Below, one piece after another: positions 47,599-59,200 of a DNA stretch of 64,000 bases (its first letter is position 1; every line of letters begins with the position of its first letter). Position numbers and translations under genes: made by a program. This DNA is from a virus, in IMG/VR virus record IMGVR_UViG_3300044701_002789, positions 62,001-126,000 of that record; one strand, 5' to 3'. A model generated the notes under the pieces. That model was not told the origin of the DNA. It saw nothing but the letters and a program-made list of their open reading frames with translations, and did not search any database.

Positions 47599-49152
47599 TC
47601 ACTTTTTTTCATCTAATATTTCAACCTCTTCACCCATAGTTTTTACATAGTTTTTGTTTGATCCAGGTTTTCCTCTATCACCACCTTGATTTGCATAAAG
47701 TAAGGGTTCTCCTGGTTTTAATTCGGAAATTCTATAAGTTACTACTTTAGATCCGGGATAAATTTTTTCAATCTCATAAGATATTTCTGCTCTTGACGGA
47801 ACCTTTGCTTGTGGGAAAAATATTTGAATAGAGTAATATTTACCTCTCCAAGAAAGAGTTACGAAAAGATTATTTCCAGTTTTAGAAGGCATTCTTGTTG
47901 CTTCATTTACTTTAACACATTTATCTTTTCCATTCTCAGTTCCAGCATATCTATAATTTTTCCAACACGCCTTTCCATCAATACCCTGCTCTTTTCCTTT
48001 TTTGTTTTTAGATTCTGTCCAAACTGGATTTTCCTCTTCAATAGTTCCCGCTTTTATGATATCAATAAACTCTGCATAGAAATTACCATTAGCGTCTCTT
48101 ACTGTAGTACTTTCTTTTTGAGTTTCCATTTTTTTCAATTTACTGTAGTAATCTGGAAGTTCATCAAGATGTTGAAGTGCTGTTATTTTTGCCTTTTGTT
48201 TATCTGATGTATGCTCAAGTTCAACTTTAGTTCCCATTTTAATTTGTTTTTCTATGTGCGCTAATGAAACACCATGTTTCCTGGCAATTTCTTCTACAGT
48301 CTTATATGGTTGAGTTGGTCCTTTTGGATCTTTTTCTTCTGAAACTGGACATTCATTCATACCATGTACAGGGCACTTTTTACCCTTTCCTGTGTGTGTA
48401 CATGAACCATCAACTGCTTTACCTATACCAACCTCAGTAGGTTTAATTTTTTGTCCAGGAACTTTGAGACCAGTTGGAAGTGGTTTGCATACCTTATCAG
48501 TATTGCACCAATACATTCCCTTACCACACTTTTCTTCGCCTAGAATTTTTTCTACTAATGAGATTTCTTCTTTTCTAAAATTTGGTAATTGCGCACCAGT
48601 TCCACCTAATTTTTGTGCAACATTTTTAGCAGCATTACTTTCTCCAGCAGTTCCTGGACTATCTATTTTTTTAGTAATTTTATTTTGTTTTGATGCTTTT
48701 TTATGCTCAGAACCTATAGTAAAACTTGTTTCTTCATCAACTTTTTCGTCACTTTGAAGATATTCTGCTGCAGTATCAATATAATCTGCTGCCTTAGTGA
48801 TTTTTGATTGAACCCAAGCAGGAAGTTGCTGTTTTCCTGATTTTATGGATCTTCTGAGGTTTTTAACAGCATTTTCTATAGAGTCCAACTCATTTCTTGC
48901 CATATATCCTTCATCATCTGTTTTCTTACCAGAAGAAATTTCTTTATGGTCTTCGTTTAGTTTTTTCATTTTTTCTTTAATCCAATCGTCTGGTGTTTTT
49001 TTATGCTTATTTTTAAAAGAATTGTGAAGTTCTTTAGCAGTTACCCCATAAGATTTCATTATTTTTCGCATTAACTTATCAATAGAATCGTAAGTAATTT
49101 TGTTTAACTTAACTAGACCAACCTCTAGTTCTTCTACTGCTTTGGATAACAT
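47599..49152 (-). CDS. large structural/accessory protein with DUF5661-like segment, 517 aa
   Basis: Several parts: a helical N-terminal region (about 1-145), a small cysteine-rich block (CGKGMYWCNTDKVCKPLP, then CTHTGKGKKCPVHGMNECP, about 208-270), a DUF5661-like segment (ELEHTSDKQKAKITALQHL ... YYSKLKKME, about 310-345), and a C-terminal domain with a beta-rich core (LFVTLSWRGKYYSIQIFF). The Cys/His pattern could bind zinc. It lies between gp16 and gp17. A virion role is inferred; I do not recognise the whole. Confidence 0.7.
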   Translation of the reverse strand: MLSKAVEELEVGLVKLNKITYDSIDKLMRKIMKSYGVTAKELHNSFKNKHKKTPDDWIKEKMKKLNEDHKEISSGKKTDDEGYMARNELDSIENAVKNLRRSIKSGKQQLPAWVQSKITKAADYIDTAAEYLQSDEKVDEETSFTIGSEHKKASKQNKITKKIDSPGTAGESNAAKNVAQKLGGTGAQLPNFRKEEISLVEKILGEEKCGKGMYWCNTDKVCKPLPTGLKVPGQKIKPTEVGIGKAVDGSCTHTGKGKKCPVHGMNECPVSEEKDPKGPTQPYKTVEEIARKHGVSLAHIEKQIKMGTKVELEHTSDKQKAKITALQHLDELPDYYSKLKKMETQKESTTVRDANGNFYAEFIDIIKAGTIEEENPVWTESKNKKGKEQGIDGKACWKNYRYAGTENGKDKCVKVNEATRMPSKTGNNLFVTLSWRGKYYSIQIFFPQAKVPSRAEISYEIEKIYPGSKVVTYRISELKPGEPLLYANQGGDRGKPGSNKNYVKTMGEEVEILDEKK

Positions 49153-49158
49153 TTTTAT

Positions 49159-49614
49159 TTATTTTTCTGGAGTATTTAACTTATTTTTTAGTAGTTTTGA
49201 AAGTTCTGCAGTAGAACCAACAAACAGAGCATTGGTGACATTAGTTGGTCCAGATGAGCGACTACTACCTTCAATGTCTTTTAGTTTTTTCTGGAGATCT
49301 AAAAGTTTTTCTGTAGCATCTGCAACGTTTTTAATTAATTGACCAGCGACTTCATATGCTCTAGGTTGTTCAGATTCCTGAGCAAGTTCTAAAATCCCAT
49401 TTATCGCTTCTTGCCCCTTTTCTATTATAGAATATAAATTACCTCTAGTGTATTCATAATCTTTTTCAATATCGCTGATATTGGAAGTATTGATTTTTAT
49501 TTTTTCTTGAGAAACTTCAGCATTTGCGTCAATATTCTCATTAACAGTGCTTATATCTACAACTTCTTTTGTTATATTAAAAACATCATCTAAACTGTCA
49601 AAACTTTTAGTCAT
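49159..49614 (-). CDS. 16: terminase small subunit (T4 gp16-like)
   Basis: A 151-aa helical protein. The core YTRGNLYSIIEKGQEAINGIL and the following coiled helix ATEKLLDLQKKLKDIEG, and the tail NALFVGSTAEL, are as in cyanophage gp16. It recognises DNA for packaging with gp17. It overlaps gp15 by 4 nt (ATGA) and is 6 nt upstream of the 517-aa gene. Confidence 0.88.
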   Translation of the reverse strand: MTKSFDSLDDVFNITKEVVDISTVNENIDANAEVSQEKIKINTSNISDIEKDYEYTRGNLYSIIEKGQEAINGILELAQESEQPRAYEVAGQLIKNVADATEKLLDLQKKLKDIEGSSRSSGPTNVTNALFVGSTAELSKLLKNKLNTPEK

Positions 49615-50612
49615 AAAAATTCTCCACTAAACCCAAAATCATCTCCAAATTCAATTAAATCATTATCTGCTTCAGTTATTAACTGTATTTCTGAACCAGA
49701 AACATGATCTGTTATTATGGTATTATAAGATCCCCTAACTACAGTAATATCATTCCCATCTATAGCAGAAACTAACATAGTCTCATCATTTATTGTGATG
49801 TATGATTTTTCTGTAATTGAAGATATATCATTAACTGTAAATTTAGTATCTCCAGGTTCAATATCATTATTTAAAATAGCAACTGTATTTTCCGAGTAAC
49901 TTCTTGTTGCTACTGGGGTTTGGGAATAAGTCAAATCTCTAGTGAGTGAATTTGAATCCCCAGAAACAAATCCCAAAGAAACTTTTTTAATGATATCTTT
50001 TCCAACACCACCAGAAACTGGACCAAACAAATATGTTTTAGCAGTAAAGTTTAAAGTATAAATTAATGCTCTCCTTGTGGAAAAATCTCCTTCATAATCA
50101 TCTTGCATAGTGATACTATCTAATACTATAGGAATATCACGCTTTTCCCCAATAGTCTCTACTAAATCAATAGTTAAATTATATGAAGGTTGAAAATATG
50201 GTAAAATTTGCTCCACAATTTGAAGCATATCATCATTTATTTTACAAAATATAGATAGTTCAAAACTCATATTATAAGGTACTGGCATATACACTTTTTT
50301 CACATCAGTCCTATCTGAAACGGAACTAGTGATAAATGTTTGAGTTGTTGTTAATTTTCTAGCAGCATCATAAGATAGTCCAGTAAACTCAAATGACATT
50401 CTTGGTAAAGTTATTTGAACTGGTTTATTCAAATTTGGTTGTTGTTCTAATCTTGCAAGAAATTTCTGTGTTGGACCATATGCCAAAGGAACTTTTATAG
50501 ACGAAAATACATCATCATTATCATCTTTCTTTTTAATTATAATATTATTGAAAAGAGTTCCAAATCCAATAATAGTTTTACGAAATATTTCGTGATAAAA
50601 GTGTCCAAACAT
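49611..50612 (-). CDS. 15: tail sheath stabiliser / tail completion protein (T4 gp15-like)
   Basis: A 333-aa protein with MFGHFYHEIFRKTIIGFGTL, VPLAYGPTQKFLARLEQQP and LPRMSFEFTGLSYDAARKL, the hallmark blocks of gp15, which caps the tail and contacts the neck. It has a C-terminal extension of about 90 residues with a small beta domain (DTKFTVNDISSITEKSYI, DDITVVRGSY-like stretch), probably surface exposed. Confidence 0.93.
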   Translation of the reverse strand: MFGHFYHEIFRKTIIGFGTLFNNIIIKKKDDNDDVFSSIKVPLAYGPTQKFLARLEQQPNLNKPVQITLPRMSFEFTGLSYDAARKLTTTQTFITSSVSDRTDVKKVYMPVPYNMSFELSIFCKINDDMLQIVEQILPYFQPSYNLTIDLVETIGEKRDIPIVLDSITMQDDYEGDFSTRRALIYTLNFTAKTYLFGPVSGGVGKDIIKKVSLGFVSGDSNSLTRDLTYSQTPVATRSYSENTVAILNNDIEPGDTKFTVNDISSITEKSYITINDETMLVSAIDGNDITVVRGSYNTIITDHVSGSEIQLITEADNDLIEFGDDFGFSGEFL

Positions 50613-50629
50613 TTTCTATACCAGTTAAA

Positions 50630-52057
50630 TTAAGGATTCCCAAAAGGATTTATTTCATCAAAATCCAAAATTTCATCTCCTAAATCTTGGATATCATCAT
50701 TCTGCGCAAATCTATCTATAGTGCCAGATGTATTTATGGTTCTAATATTATAATTTGCTCCAGATGTTTCTCCTACTATGGTTTCTCCGGCAGAGAATTC
50801 TCCTGTAGCATTTGATACTTTTAAAATCTTAGTAACCACATCCCAGGACTTAACTCTTGCACTAATTCCACTTACAGATCCTACTACTTTTTCATTAAAT
50901 TTATATGTTCCCATTCCAACAATAACATCTGGAGGAGATATTTGAATAACAGGTGGTTCTATATATCCCAATCCAGCATTTTCAATTACAATTCTAATTA
51001 CTTGTCCAGAATTATTTATTATAGCATTTGCTGATGCCGCAAAAGATGATACACCAACAAATGAAACTTCTGGAGGTCTTAAATAACCAGATCCTCCATT
51101 TGTGACTGTTATTATTCCAAGTACACCGTCACCTATTGTTGCTACTGCAGTTGCTCCACTACCTCCACCTCCACGAATTACTACTTTAGGTGGTGTAGTA
51201 TATCCAGATCCAGGATTTGTTATATCAATACTTTGAACTCTCAATAATTTACTATCTGGTTCACATAAATCAACTATTCCTCCAATCATAGTAGCAATAC
51301 CAGTTGCTCTTGTTCCGGTGGGGGAAGTTGAAATTGCTACAGTAGGAGTAGATGTATAACTAGATCCTCTATCTGTTACTGTTATAGATCTTACACCACC
51401 ATTAACAATGGTTGTTATAGCACTTGCTGTAGATCCTAATCCAACTAATTGAAGAGTTTGTGTTACTGAATATTGATCCCTATCAGTAACAGTATCACCA
51501 GTACCATCACCATCAGAACCTCCTCCAGAAGGATCATCAATAAAGTCTACGCCAGTATTAATAAGCTCATCTTCATACCTAAACAATTCACATCTTAATT
51601 CATAAACATAATTTTTTTGTAATTGATAAAAAGGTTTTTCATGTTCAACATATTTTATTTCAAAAATTTTATTGCCAAGAGGGAAATATATCAAATCTCC
51701 TTCTTTAGGTCTAGATGATAATTTTACGTCAGGTAAATTTTCAATTAACGCTTGTATGTAAGTCTCCCATCTTTCTTTGGAAATTATTAAATTTAGGTCA
51801 TCTAATTCCTGTATTCCAAACTTTGAAAGTATAGTTCCTTGACCACCATAACCATCATAAGAATCTACATATGCTTCTATTGGATATGCAAAATTAAATT
51901 CGGATTGAACTACCTCTTCAATTACTTTATTCGTAGTTAAATACTGTCTTGGTAAGTAATATACTTCTACACCATAAATCTTAATAGATTCATTGATAAG
52001 ATCTTGCAATAGACCTTGTTCACTTTTTGATCCGTTTAAAAAGAATGGGTTTAACAT
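50630..52057 (-). CDS. 14: neck protein (T4 gp14-like) with glycine-tyrosine repeats
   Basis: The first about 165 residues match gp14 (LLQDLINESIKIYGVEVYYL, DSYDGYGGQGTILSKFG). Then an insert of about 200 residues holds at least four repeats of the type SGYTTPPKVVI / SGYLRPPEVSF joined by GATAVATI-like strands. Such repeats also occur in gp8, gp6 and the giant protein here. The length (475 aa) is nearly twice that of T4 gp14 (256 aa) because of this insert. Confidence 0.92.
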   Translation of the reverse strand: MLNPFFLNGSKSEQGLLQDLINESIKIYGVEVYYLPRQYLTTNKVIEEVVQSEFNFAYPIEAYVDSYDGYGGQGTILSKFGIQELDDLNLIISKERWETYIQALIENLPDVKLSSRPKEGDLIYFPLGNKIFEIKYVEHEKPFYQLQKNYVYELRCELFRYEDELINTGVDFIDDPSGGGSDGDGTGDTVTDRDQYSVTQTLQLVGLGSTASAITTIVNGGVRSITVTDRGSSYTSTPTVAISTSPTGTRATGIATMIGGIVDLCEPDSKLLRVQSIDITNPGSGYTTPPKVVIRGGGGSGATAVATIGDGVLGIITVTNGGSGYLRPPEVSFVGVSSFAASANAIINNSGQVIRIVIENAGLGYIEPPVIQISPPDVIVGMGTYKFNEKVVGSVSGISARVKSWDVVTKILKVSNATGEFSAGETIVGETSGANYNIRTINTSGTIDRFAQNDDIQDLGDEILDFDEINPFGNP

Positions 52058-52059
52058 AA

Positions 52060-52905
52060 TTATCCAATCATATCCAATGGTGGAAGTTCATACGTCAACG
52101 AGAATTTATCCATCAAAGAATCAATTTCTCTTTGTGCATCTTCTACTAGAGGTCTACCATCTATTTCAACGCCACCAGGAAGTTTCATTCCTCTAAATTT
52201 ATTTGAAAGATTATAACCCCATTGCCTTTTTATTAGTGCAGTTGTATACGCTTTCAAAAAAGAATCATTCCAAACTCTAGAATAGTCACTTGGATCTAAT
52301 AATCTAAGGCAATCAATAACTAAATATTGTCCAGGTTTTAAAGAAGACCAATCAATATCTAAGTATAGTCTATTTTGCCTCTTATTAAATCTTATTTGTT
52401 TTTGGGTTGTTAGTAAAAAGTCAATATCTTCCAAATAAGTCTTAACCATTGAATATGTCAATAATTCAGTAGATCCCCAATAATAAAGATCGTTTAAGAA
52501 TAATTGATATTTAATACTAAACATTCCACTTGATATAGAATTGGACCCTTCAAAATGAAATATTTTGTTTACTCCAAAAACATGAGGAGGAATAGACAAG
52601 TAATTACTATTTTCATAAAAATTAAAAGTTGTTGCTTGTCCATCAATAACAGAAGTTGTTGAGGTGGAAGCAATCCCAACACCACTAATTCCTGTTGCCC
52701 TTCCCCTATCAATATCGTCTTGTGTTATTTGATATTTTAAATATGTTTGATATGAACCATCAAAATGTCTTTGATGAAAAAATTGAAGGGCATCATCTAC
52801 TAAGTCATCAATTTGTTCTTCAGCAACATTAATTTCCAAAACAGGATATCCAAGTTTTCTCAAACAATAATCTACTAATTCTTGTTTACTTGATGGTTGT
52901 GACAT
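52060..52905 (-). CDS. 13: neck protein (T4 gp13-like)
   Basis: A 281-aa protein that, with gp14, closes the filled head and joins the tail. Typical blocks are QELVDYCLRKLGYPVLEIN, QIDDLVDDALQFFHQRHFDG and QWGYNLSNKFRGMKLPGGV. It is 2 nt upstream of gp14, and its ATG shares a base with the stop codon of the upstream small ORF. Confidence 0.94.
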   Translation of the reverse strand: MSQPSSKQELVDYCLRKLGYPVLEINVAEEQIDDLVDDALQFFHQRHFDGSYQTYLKYQITQDDIDRGRATGISGVGIASTSTTSVIDGQATTFNFYENSNYLSIPPHVFGVNKIFHFEGSNSISSGMFSIKYQLFLNDLYYWGSTELLTYSMVKTYLEDIDFLLTTQKQIRFNKRQNRLYLDIDWSSLKPGQYLVIDCLRLLDPSDYSRVWNDSFLKAYTTALIKRQWGYNLSNKFRGMKLPGGVEIDGRPLVEDAQREIDSLMDKFSLTYELPPLDMIG

Positions 52906-53069
52906 TATAGTTTTGAAATAACTTCTTGTTGTTTTAAATACAATTTAATATAAGATTTTGCAAAATCTCTTAAAATATTAATATCGTCTATATTATCTAT
53001 CTCTCTAGATATTTTCTCATATTCAAACATTTTAGACATATTTTCTAGTGTTATGGCATCAGGATCCAT
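52905..53069 (-). CDS. small conserved helical protein, 54 aa
   Basis: The frame reads MDPDAITLENMSKMFEYEKI, then SREIDNIDDINILRDFAKSY, and ends KQQEVISKL. I recall very similar short ORFs in cyanophages in this place. The start overlaps the 74-aa ORF and the stop codon overlaps the gp13 start (TAATG), so three genes are coupled. The function is unknown; a small assembly factor is a guess. Confidence 0.75.
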   Translation of the reverse strand: MDPDAITLENMSKMFEYEKISREIDNIDDINILRDFAKSYIKLYLKQQEVISKL

Positions 53070-53283
53070 TGGTCAAATTCCGCAATAAGGTTTTTATTTC
53101 ATTAATATCATCTTTTAGAGAATATATTTGATTCTCTAAATTTTTAATTTTTTCCACACTATTAATTTTATTTTTATATATTTCAACATATTCATTATAA
53201 CCATCAATATCAGTATTAATAATTGCATTATTATCAATATCACGAACCAAATGATCTTTTTCTTTTACTTTTATATGATTCAT
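53059..53283 (-). CDS. small coiled-coil protein, 74 aa
   Basis: It starts MNHIKVKEKDHLVRDIDNNA, a block I recall from cyanophage structural regions, and ends in a coiled coil (IKNLENQIYSLKDDINEIKTLL). It lies 10 nt downstream of the giant baseplate protein gene and overlaps the next small ORF. It resembles trimeric-helix adaptor proteins, but this is inference. Confidence 0.75.
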   Translation of the reverse strand: MNHIKVKEKDHLVRDIDNNAIINTDIDGYNEYVEIYKNKINSVEKIKNLENQIYSLKDDINEIKTLLRNLTNGS

Positions 53284-53293
53284 TTTAATTTAC

Positions 53294-56200
53294 CTATACT
53301 TTGGGTTTGATTGTTGCAATTGCTCTCAATTGACTTATAATTGGTGGCGTTGCTTGATTTGAACTAGACATCACAAGTTTAATTGCAAACCCATCAAAAT
53401 CTGGTAAATCGTCAATTGAATATTCATACTCACGGAATGATCTATCTGAAGATTGTTGAACAAAAGAGTCGGAAGAACCATCATTTTTTGATAAATCAAC
53501 TACTCGTTTAATTCCTTGACCGTCAATACTATAATTTGAATATCCTGGGAATAATTCAAAATATTGAATAGAATTTTCAGCATCACTTCTGAATAATTGG
53601 TACAATACTCTCATATCATTAAACTCATTTCTACTTGCAGTTAAAATAACTTTTAGTGAATTTGCAGGTATTTTAAGTCTTATAGGTTTAGATATGTAAA
53701 TTGCACTATGTTTGTCATTAATCAAACTTCTTACACTGTCATCATCAGCATAGTTAGAATTTTCACCAATTCCTAATGGATTATTAATTAAATTTGAAGT
53801 TAAAATCGCAGATGTTCTTATAGTATCAATAACCGGAGATACTCTAGAATCACTAGAATTCATTAAAAATTCCATAGTAAATGATTTACTTCCTGGAGTT
53901 TCGTTTAGGAAATTAGTTTCATTTATTTCCGAACAGATTATATTTGGATTTGCGAAATATGTAGTCTGATCAATTGGAATATCCACAAAACCTTGATCAA
54001 TGAATGATTTTTCATTGCCTCCAATACTAGTTCCACTGGTCGTTCTTACTCTTGTTGATATATTTGTTTTTGATGGTATAATGTGGGCAATATTTGGTGT
54101 TAAGGCTTCATATTGAATGTTATTTGATAAGAGAGCGCCAGATCTTCCAGTTTGTTCGGTTGATTGGAAATAAAGATCATTTGATCTATTAGTTCCAGTA
54201 CCTTCAGAGTCACTCATGTTCACTTTAATATGATATGAATTTAAATCAATTGCATGTATACTCTTATCAACATTTGTAAAATTATGAACTTTATTTATTC
54301 TTCTTAAGGAAATGCCATTAAATTCATACTTATACACTGGAACATTGGAATCATATGATTGACTTTGCGTGCCATCAATTCCTCTTTCTGTGGCGAAAAT
54401 TGTATTTTCCCCAGTAAGAGAAGTATATTTGATTATTTCATTTCCAATTATTACATATCCTGGATTAGATGTGTTAACTTCTTTTCCTTCAAAAGTTTCA
54501 AATCCCGAATTAGACAATACTGGAATAGTTAATGTTGAAGAATCAATTTGAGTAGATAACTTTGTATTAACTTCAGAAAGTGATGGTCTAACATCACTAA
54601 TTGAAACATAATTTTCGGAAGAATGCATACAATGGTTCATATGATATATTTTCATATGCAAACCATCATAATATTGATCTTCAATTATGTCATTAATAGT
54701 TACTCCAATACCTGTTGGAACTTCGGTTCCAGAAGAGTTTATATAATTTATTGTAGTCATTCCAGAAACGAATGTACCCTGTATATTGTCAATTATAAAA
54801 GAATTATTGACCGAAATAGAATCTACTGTAAGTTTTCCACCAAATCCAACATTTAACCCAAAATTATTTTCCGGAATGATTAAAGAGTCTCCAACAGAAT
54901 ATCCGAATCCTCCATTAGTTATTGTTGCACTTGAAATAGAACCATTATTGACAGTAATATTTGCGACAGCACCTTGACCAGAACCTGTTTCAGTATCTAA
55001 AATTACATTGGTGAAGGTAAATTGTCCGGAAGTTGGAGTATATCCAACACCCACTTGTGAGACTGTCACACCCAATCCAGATTGAGTAATACTACCTCCA
55101 ATTGCTACAAGTGTACCTGTTGCCAAGTTCTGTTTTAGTGTTATTCCAGGTTTTACTGTTGCTTGATTAAATCCTGTAGATCCTAATCCAACTATGATCT
55201 TTTTAGATAATGTTGTAAACTGATTTTCTCCAGTAACAGTTATTTTTTGATTTTTTAAACTCAATGTAGGATTGAAAAATCTAACCAAACCTTCATTTAC
55301 AAAATCTGCTCTATACAACCTATATTTAAGATCTTCTAATTGTGAAGGAGTCCAAGTAGATCCATTTTGGGATTTGAATAGACTTCCTAAAGTAGGTTGT
55401 GCAGATAATTTAATACCAGTTTGTATATCATCCTTACCAAGTTCCGCAACAAATACTCTATATTGAGGACTATTAGAAAGTAAAACTACAGCAAATTCCG
55501 ATGTTTGTTGACTTGCAATGGGCGATTGTCTTACTTCTAATTGTTGAGGACCTGGCAAATAAACTGGTGATGGGAAAGTAAACCTAGTAGCAACTGATCC
55601 ATTTGAAGATACTTCTATTTTGTCTGGAGTATAGGTTACTTCAGAGAATGGGATAACTACATTACTAGGAACTCCTCCACTCATGGTCCTTATTTGTAAA
55701 GTAACTGGAATGGAATCATCTTTAGTTTCAAAGAAAACATCTACGGCAGTTAAGAATATACCAGTATCTTCTCTAACATAAAATGATTGTGCTAGAGGAT
55801 CAACATTTTCCCAAACTCTGGTTTGGAAAGTTGGATTTGTTTGTTGCCTTCTTTGTGTGATTGTTGTTAAATTAGTTGTTGTATTTGTTATTGTAGTTAC
55901 ATTAATATTTCTTGCAGGAATTATAGTAACATTTCTAGTTGTTATGATATTACTTTCTGTTACATTTGAGACTGCAGAAGAAGAAAATTCTGCTTCTGCG
56001 GAACTTTCATTTACAGATTCATTAGAAATTTGCTGCAATGATTGAGTATCAATAACAGTAAATGTGTTTTCTCCATTAATCCATTGTGGATTACCTGGAA
56101 CATTTGGATCTGGAATGAACAAAGATCCTATTAATCTTCCTTGATTATCAGATACTAATCTAATATTTGAAATTCTTGCTATTGCTCCAGATTTTTTACC

Positions 56201-59200
56201 AATCAGCCTCATTCCAGCAGAAATTGATCCAAAATAATTTGTTTCTGATGGCATCTGTAATGATCTAGTATCTACATTTAATACTGTAGATGACTCACTA
56301 TAATCCTCTGGAAACGGACTTTGATTATAGGGATTTAATGCAAATATATCCAACTTTTGTGTGTTATTCTGATCTAGAATTTGACCAGTGGTAAAATCTA
56401 GTACAGGGATAGGATTTGTTATAAATGGAGGATTAGATCCGTCAAAAGGACCAGTTCTGTGATTTGGTTTACATAATCTAAATCTTATTTTATTAGTTAC
56501 AAAATGTGGATCACTTTCAACAGTTTCTCCAATTTCAAATTTACCAGAAATCATTTCAATTTCTAGTAATTTTGGTATTATGTATTTACTAACATCTATA
56601 CCTTCAAAGAAAGAATAGAATCTAGTAACTGGTCTCAAACCTTTTACATCAAATTCAATATTTCTACTTCTTAAAAATCTTACTGGTTCTGTATAGTTAG
56701 ATATAGATTCGGAAGTAGTTGTTGTAGTTAAAATTTCTGGAGGAATAATTATTGTTCTAGTATTACTAGTGGATTCTGTACTTGTAGTATTAACGCGATT
56801 TTCAATAATAGATCCATTATTGCCAGGAACAAATCTAATAGATAATGATCTAGCAGTTGATCTACCAATCTCAGTTAAGAAATTATTTGCAGCATCAGTG
56901 GGCAATAGTCTTCTTATTAGTTCTCTGTCAGCATCTGTTACACGATCTCTAATCACTGCTAAATTAATAATATCAGAACCCACTAAATTTTGAACATTAT
57001 TTGAAAAAATTCTTGAATTTAGATCTGGTCTAAAATCTATATCAATTCCACCAATTCTTCTAATTCCAGTAAGTATGTTTCTAGCATTTGTAATCCAATC
57101 AAAAGGAGGTATTCCAGTTTGTGGTAATGGCGGATTAGTCCACACTTCTCTGTTGACTACAACATTTTGAACCCTTGTTATATTTTCATCGGGCAAAGGT
57201 TCTTGATTATTGACAACTTCATTAAAACTTGTAGTATTGATTGTTCTTTCTTCAACCCAACTATCAATTGGAGGATTTAATTCAATAAGACCTGACCAAT
57301 ATTTTACTAAAAATGGAGTAACACTTTCAGTTTTAGATGCATATGGTTGCTCAAAATATTGAATATTATTATAATTTAATGTAATTAAATCGCCAGTTTT
57401 TCTTATTCCAGGAGAACCTAAATCAGATACATAACTTTGATCCTTATTTGGTTCATAAGTTGTCCCAATACCTTCAATGACCTCAGAACCTAACTGTAAA
57501 TCAATTGAAGTAGTATAATGTAGAGGTCTTAGAGTATTTGTGCTAGTGTCAATGCAAGTTCTAAAACTCGGATTCTGTAAATCATGATATTCATGGGAAT
57601 TAAAATTATCTACAAAAAATCCAGATTTAAATCTATCTAGACCTGTTTCTACATCACGAATAGTGAAATTTTCCGTCTTACTTTCCAACATAGAAAGTGT
57701 GGTAAATTTTTCAACCCTTTCAATTCTATCTTCCAATAAAGATATATCTTGCATTCTATATCTCTTATGGACAGACATATCCACATTTATATTTTTGGCA
57801 TTATAAACATAAGGTGGAATGTAGATAGTTGCAATATCAAATGCATTTGATTTCAATGGTGGTGGAACTGGATTTTCTGAAGGAATTCCCTCAGAAACCT
57901 CAAAAGTTCCATCTGAATTGAGATACACTCTATCAATTCTACCCAAATAGTAAGAATATGATATTACGATATTCTCATCTGGACAAAGAGGATACTTAGA
58001 ATATTGACCAGAGTTATCAAAATTTCTTGAATCAAATTCAAAAGGTGACTTGGTTGATAAAACATAAGGGGCAACGCGAGGTCTTATGTCAATATAATCA
58101 GTAAGTCTTGAATTTTGATAATATGAAATATCATGTTTAAATAAATTTTCTGCATAACTATTTGCAGTTACAAATTCTCCAGTATCTAAAGAATCTATGG
58201 TATAATTTTGAAATACTATTTTTAGTTTTTTCTTAGGTTCTTCAACATTTTTCTTTCTTACAATTCTACTATAATCGTAGATAGTATCTCTTTGTCCATC
58301 ATCAAGTAGATAATTTTGAGTTATATTTTTACTACCATTGAAGAGTTGGGAAACTGTTGATCTAGTATTAGATTCTTTACCAACTATAGTTTCATTTTCT
58401 GCAAATTGGAAAGTATTTAAATAAACATACTCTAAAGAATCTGAATCTATTTTACTTACGACAATTGCAACTGATCCAGTTGTTTCTCCAATAATTTGCT
58501 CTCCAATTATAAAATTTTGATTATTTACCAATGGATTGGTAAATGATGTCAATTTAACCCTTGGAAGAAATGGATCTTCTATTCCATTTGATTCATAAAT
58601 TCCGATAACGCGGATAACATCACAAACATTTAATGAAATTTCGTCATCTTGAACCCTCGTTCCATAAGGAATTCTGTATGAAAGACCATCATTTAAAGTA
58701 GTAGTTCCGATACCCGAAGAATTATATTTTGACCCATCAACGATTAAAGTAGAAACTTTGTTTAACTTTTTAATTTTAGAAGTAGGTTTTAAGTTTATTA
58801 TAGTGGTTATAATATCCGCAGTTCCACTGGATTTGGTCAATCCTCTAAACGTTAATATTTTTCCGGTGGTATCCAAATCATATTTGTCTCTTCTTATGGG
58901 TTCAATAGAACCATCAGAGTAAGTTATAACAAATCTATCTTCGTCAAATGAATCAAAAAATATATCTTTTTCTATAGAATCTATAGTTACACTTATTGTA
59001 CTATTAGAATTTACTGAAACATCTTTGTATATTCTTCTTTGCTTTAACTCACCATCATCAAAATTTATAGAAGAAATATTAGATTGATTTAATCTAGTTA
59101 ATAATGAAGAATTTTCAGAACTCAAAATAGAGGATATTTTTAATACATTTGTCACTTCAAATGTTCCCGTAGTCAAAGTTCCATTACAAACTCCAGAAAC

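Noticed and set aside
49156-49163. AATAAATA in front of the 517-aa gene.
   Set aside because: Only 3 nt before the ATG; chance match in AT-rich sequence.
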